From positions 361,644-425,643 of the forward strand of contig NZ_JBHRUG010000017.1 of the NCBI RefSeq assembly GCF_042646605.1: a stretch of 64,000 nt of DNA, read 5' to 3'. Numbering within the stretch: position 1 is the stretch's first letter; each line of letters starts with the position of its first letter. The DNA comes from Litchfieldella rifensis. GTDB taxonomy: Bacteria > Pseudomonadota > Gammaproteobacteria > Pseudomonadales > Halomonadaceae. A program made the position numbers and the translations under genes. This document shows, one piece after another, positions 61,300-64,000 of this stretch. The notes beneath the pieces were generated by a model. That model saw only the letters and a program-made list of their open reading frames with translations, did not search any database and was not told the DNA's origin.

Positions 61300-62565
61300 C
61301 TACACCTTGCTGATGATCAGGGCGGCATTCACCCCGCCGAAGCCGAAACCATTGCACAGCACGTGCTGGGTGGGCTGTTCGCGTGCCGCCCCAAGGACGA
61401 AGTCCAGGTCCTGCATGTCGTCGTCGGCGTTTTCCAGGTTCAGGGTCGGGGGTAGCCGGTCGTGCATCACTGCCAGGGCGGAGAAAATGCTCTCCACGCC
61501 GCCGGCGGCACCGAGCAGATGGCCGGTGGCCGATTTGGTGGCCGAGATCGGAATGCCGGCGAGTGCATCGCCGAATACGCTGCGCAAGGCGGCGATCTCG
61601 GCACGGTCACCGACCGGCGTCGAGGTGGCGTGGGCATTGATGTGGTCGATCGTTTCGGCAGGCAGCGCCGCCATCTTCAGCGCTGCCCGGATGGCCGCCG
61701 CGGCACCGGCGCCGTCTTCCGGGCCGGCGGTGATGTGGAAGGCGTCGGCACTGGTGCCATAGCCACTGATGATGGCCAGGGGAGTTGCCCCGCGTGCCTC
61801 GGCGTGGGCCAAGCTTTCGATCACCATCAGGCCCGCGCCTTCTCCCATGACGAAGCCATTGCGTGCCCGGTCGAAGGGTCGCGAAGCCTTGCCGGGGGCT
61901 TCCTGTTCGGTGGAGAGCGCCTTCATGGCGTGGAAGCTGGCCAGCGACAGCGGGTCGATACAGGCTTCGGCGCCGCCCACCACGGCCACATCGGCCTCGC
62001 CGCTGCGTATCAGGCGCATGCCATCGCCGATGGCCTGGACGCCTGCCGCGCAGGCGGTAACCGGACACCCCAGCGGCCCCCGGAAGCCATAGCGAATCGA
62101 AAGGTTGCTCGCGGCCAGGTTGGCCAGGAAGGCCGGCACGGTGAAGGGAGAGAGACGGCGGTGGCCACGTGTTGTCAGGGTGTTCTGCGCCTGGGTGATG
62201 GTGGGGAAGCCGCCGATGCCGGAGCCCACGATGGTGGCGGTGGCCTGTCGGTCCGCGTCGCTCGAGGGGAACCAGTCGGCCTGGGTCAGCGCCTCTTCGG
62301 CTGCTGCCATGGCGTAGAGGCTGAAGAGTTCCAGTTTGCGACGCTCCTTGGCATCGGCCACGCGGTCCGGGTCGAGGCCGGCTTCGTGATCGTCGGCGAT
62401 GCCGGGAACCGAGCCCGCGACCTTGATCGGCAGGTCGCCGGTATCGAATCGGGTGATCGGGCCAATGCCGGAGTGGCCGGCCAGCAGGCGTTCCCAGCCT
62501 GTCTTGACGCCGCAACCGAGGGGACTGATCATGCCCATGCCGGTGATGACGAGCGGTGATTGCAT
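61300..62565 (-). CDS. fabF: 3-oxoacyl-ACP synthase II family (FabF-like)
   Basis: This is a beta-ketoacyl-ACP synthase of 421 residues that extends acyl chains. The catalytic Cys172 lies in CPVTACAAGVQAIG, and the two histidines in NAHATSTPVGD and ATGHLLGAAGG. The start has AGGA seven bases upstream. It is not in a fab operon but divergent from a TetR regulator with a shared palindromic operator, suggesting a dedicated or conditionally expressed paralog rather than the main FabF. Confidence 0.9.
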   Translation of the reverse strand: MQSPLVITGMGMISPLGCGVKTGWERLLAGHSGIGPITRFDTGDLPIKVAGSVPGIADDHEAGLDPDRVADAKERRKLELFSLYAMAAAEEALTQADWFPSSDADRQATATIVGSGIGGFPTITQAQNTLTTRGHRRLSPFTVPAFLANLAASNLSIRYGFRGPLGCPVTACAAGVQAIGDGMRLIRSGEADVAVVGGAEACIDPLSLASFHAMKALSTEQEAPGKASRPFDRARNGFVMGEGAGLMVIESLAHAEARGATPLAIISGYGTSADAFHITAGPEDGAGAAAAIRAALKMAALPAETIDHINAHATSTPVGDRAEIAALRSVFGDALAGIPISATKSATGHLLGAAGGVESIFSALAVMHDRLPPTLNLENADDDMQDLDFVLGAAREQPTQHVLCNGFGFGGVNAALIISKV

Positions 62566-62610
62566 GGTAGTTTCCTGAACAGCTTGGGGTTGTGCCACGC
62601 TAACACCGAG

Positions 62611-62625
62611 CTTGATATGATCAAG
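62611..62625. promoter_or_regulatory. Palindromic operator between fabF-like and tetR genes
   Basis: CTTGAT-ATG-ATCAAG is a perfect 6-bp dyad with a 3-base spacer, located in the 88-base divergent intergenic region. It is the obvious candidate site for the adjacent TetR-type regulator. Confidence 0.6.
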
Positions 62626-62653
62626 ATAATATTCAGCGGAGTGAGAGGTCGCC

Positions 62654-63310
62654 ATGCCCTACTCGACGAACCACAAGGCCAAATCGCGGGAGCGTATCCT
62701 CAAGTCCGCTATCGAGCTGTTCAGCCGCAAGGGCTTTGAGAAGGTCTCCATCGGCCAGATCATGAAGCTGGCCAAGATGACCCACGGCGCCTTCTACGCG
62801 CATTTCTCCTCGAAGGAAGCGCTCTACCACGCCTCGGTGCGGGAAACCCTGGAGACCAGCCGTGCGGCCCGGCTGGTCAAGGGGCCGCTGTCGGTGAAGC
62901 ACTTGACGGAGCTGGTCGCCAACTGCTGGAACCTTCAGGAGCTGGAACGCAAGCGCAAGCCGGGGCCCGAGACGGTGCTGTTCAACGAGATCGGCAACGA
63001 GAACGCCGAGATCCGCACGCTTTTCGAAGCCTCCTACCTGCGCATGAGGAAGATGCTGGAAACACGACTCATCGCCCTGAGCCGGCTGAAGAAACTGCCC
63101 TTCGAACCCGACCGCGAGGTCATCGCCGACAAGTCTCGCGCCATTCTCGCCTCGCTGGTAGGCGCCGTGGCCATCGCCAAGAGTCTGCCCGAGGAAAAAG
63201 AGCGTCAGCATATCCTGGACGCCGCTCAACGCCAGATCCTGCAGATGCTCGGAGTCGGTGAAAGCGAGCAGGAGAGAATGCTGCGTGCGGCGGGGCAGAA
63301 CGGTGGGTGA
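62654..63310 (+). CDS. TetR-family transcriptional regulator
   Basis: This is a TetR repressor of 218 residues. The N-terminal HTH (RILKSAIELFSRKGFEKVSIGQIMKLAKMTHGAFYAHFSSKEAL) is a clear match; the C-terminal ligand domain is of the transcription-regulator type with KRKPGPETVLFNE. It is divergent from a FabF-like gene and shares a palindrome with it, so it probably represses both. The aminoglycoside acetyltransferase gene overlaps its end by eight bases. Confidence 0.92.
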   Translation: MPYSTNHKAKSRERILKSAIELFSRKGFEKVSIGQIMKLAKMTHGAFYAHFSSKEALYHASVRETLETSRAARLVKGPLSVKHLTELVANCWNLQELERKRKPGPETVLFNEIGNENAEIRTLFEASYLRMRKMLETRLIALSRLKKLPFEPDREVIADKSRAILASLVGAVAIAKSLPEEKERQHILDAAQRQILQMLGVGESEQERMLRAAGQNGG

Positions 63311-63776
63311 GCGCCGGCCTGTTCGCATCCACACGCTCAGCGCCGACGACCTGGTCATGATGGATGCGCTATTGACCACTTTCGGCGAGGCCTTCGACGA
63401 GGTGGATACCTATGGCCGCGCCCGGCCCAGCGCGAACTACCTTCGGCAACTACTCGGCAACGATACCTTCATCGCACTCGCCGCGCTCAAGGGCGACGAG
63501 GTAGTAGGTGGCCTCGCCGCCTACGTGCTGCACAAGTTCGAACAGGAGCGCAGCGAGATCTACATCTACGACCTCGCTGTCGCGGAAGCATGCCGGCGTC
63601 AAGGTGTCGCCACGGCATTGATCCTGGCCCTCAAGGAAATCGCTGCCGCACGCGGCGCCTACGTCGTCTTCGTGCAGGCGGACCATGGCGACGACCCCGC
63701 CATCGCCCTCTACTCGAAACTCGGCAAGCGCGAAGACGTGCTGCATTTCGATATCGCCGTCAATCCAGCTCCATAG
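63303..63776 (+). CDS. AAC(3)-I-type aminoglycoside N-acetyltransferase
   Basis: This is a GNAT enzyme of 157 residues closely resembling the AAC(3)-I gentamicin acetyltransferases. Matching segments are DTFIALAALKGDEVVGGLAAYVL, FEQERSEIYIYDLAV, CRRQGVATALI, FVQADHGDDPAIALYSKLG and REDVLHFDI. The start is probably the GTG at 63303, inside the end of the TetR gene, which aligns with the known N-terminus (RIHTLSADD). No integron or transposon is seen, so it looks like a chromosomal homolog; substrate range is unknown. Confidence 0.8.
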   Translation: MGERRPVRIHTLSADDLVMMDALLTTFGEAFDEVDTYGRARPSANYLRQLLGNDTFIALAALKGDEVVGGLAAYVLHKFEQERSEIYIYDLAVAEACRRQGVATALILALKEIAAARGAYVVFVQADHGDDPAIALYSKLGKREDVLHFDIAVNPAP

Positions 63777-64000
63777 CCGCTATTAGGCGTACGGAGAATG
63801 GTAACCGTACTTACATTTTTTGCTATTACGCCTCCTTATGCTTGGTCTAGGAAGTCAGGGTCGCAGAGATGGCCAGTAGCTCGGGCAGAAGCGGAATTGT
63901 AGATACTCCGTTTCGACTCAAGCGTTCATATGCTCATCGCTGAAGAGCAACGAGGAATCGAATGGGGTTTGGCTCTGCATGCAGGCCCACAGGCCGGTGA
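63777..64000. other. 3' end of window, weak hairpin, no gene recognised
   Basis: A hairpin GTACGG (63789-63794) with CCGTAC (63805-63810) followed by T6 may terminate the acetyltransferase gene. The remaining bases show no coding signal that I can support. Confidence 0.45.

Noticed and set aside
62612..62624. FNR box in the fabF/tetR intergenic region
   Set aside because: The half-sites are 3 rather than 4 bases apart, and a TetR operator explains the dyad better.
1..64000. tRNA or rRNA genes
   Set aside because: No T-loop GGTTCGAATCC-type segments with matching arms or rRNA-like conserved stretches were seen on either strand.

Overview
The window looks like chromosomal DNA of a moderately halophilic gammaproteobacterium, most likely Halomonas or a close relative. 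This is inferred from the high G+C content, the gene content (RfaH, an AmpG-type permease, TrxC, a cytoplasmic ProS with an editing domain), a strongly acidic secreted protein, and protein sequences that read as typical Halomonadaceae. No rRNA, tRNA, CRISPR array, prophage or complete insertion sequence was found.

Layout. 1-4.1 kb: end of a sensor kinase, a 1-Cys peroxiredoxin, a membrane/heme pair (DUF2231-like plus ethylbenzene-dehydrogenase-type heme domain) and a UbiA prenyltransferase. 4-15 kb: panE-topB, an ABC1 kinase, a 637-residue orphan membrane protein, a SEC-C/TPR protein, an AmpG-like permease, rfaH, a SlyD-like isomerase and a 41-residue membrane protein behind an ANR/FNR-like box. 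15-23.5 kb: a GGDEF/EAL protein, a lytic transglycosylase, proS, a GNAT-nitrilase pair, an AmiD-like amidase, and a DUF3307-SatD pair behind two AT-rich palindromes. 23.6-30.5 kb: purine salvage (NCS2 permease, 8-oxoguanine deaminase with a structured 5' leader), a MITE-like repeat, a diguanylate cyclase, an ABC exporter and a phosphoesterase. 30.6-39.2 kb: an M20 amidohydrolase with a DUF3311/SSS symporter, a CobW GTPase, a YtcJ-type amidohydrolase, a GlcNAc kinase and a GH20 hexosaminidase, which together look like uptake and hydrolysis of N-acylated compounds and amino sugars. 39.2-51 kb: a glycosyltransferase, a parvulin, a lipoprotein, a MocA-like protein, a CPA2 antiporter beside a broken K+ channel gene, an M28 peptidase, a PH-domain pair, a three-gene iron-siderophore ABC operon and a thioredoxin-like protein.

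51-60.3 kb is an accessory region. Functional genes (PhoD phosphatase, CBS protein, LysE exporter, SDR, DUF1428, DUF4256, CDF transporter, acidic repeat protein) are interspersed with gene remnants: a homocysteine methyltransferase tail, a GNAT head, a glycosyltransferase head, an internally deleted AraC regulator, and a second DUF1428 gene reduced to its last codons plus hairpin. 60.8-63.8 kb: trxC, then a divergent fabF/TetR pair sharing a palindromic operator, and an AAC(3)-I-type aminoglycoside acetyltransferase overlapping the TetR gene.

The best candidates for something undescribed are the RNA fold upstream of the 8-oxoguanine deaminase, the SatD/DUF3307 module (cyclase-like motifs plus palindromic operators), and the 41-residue membrane protein.
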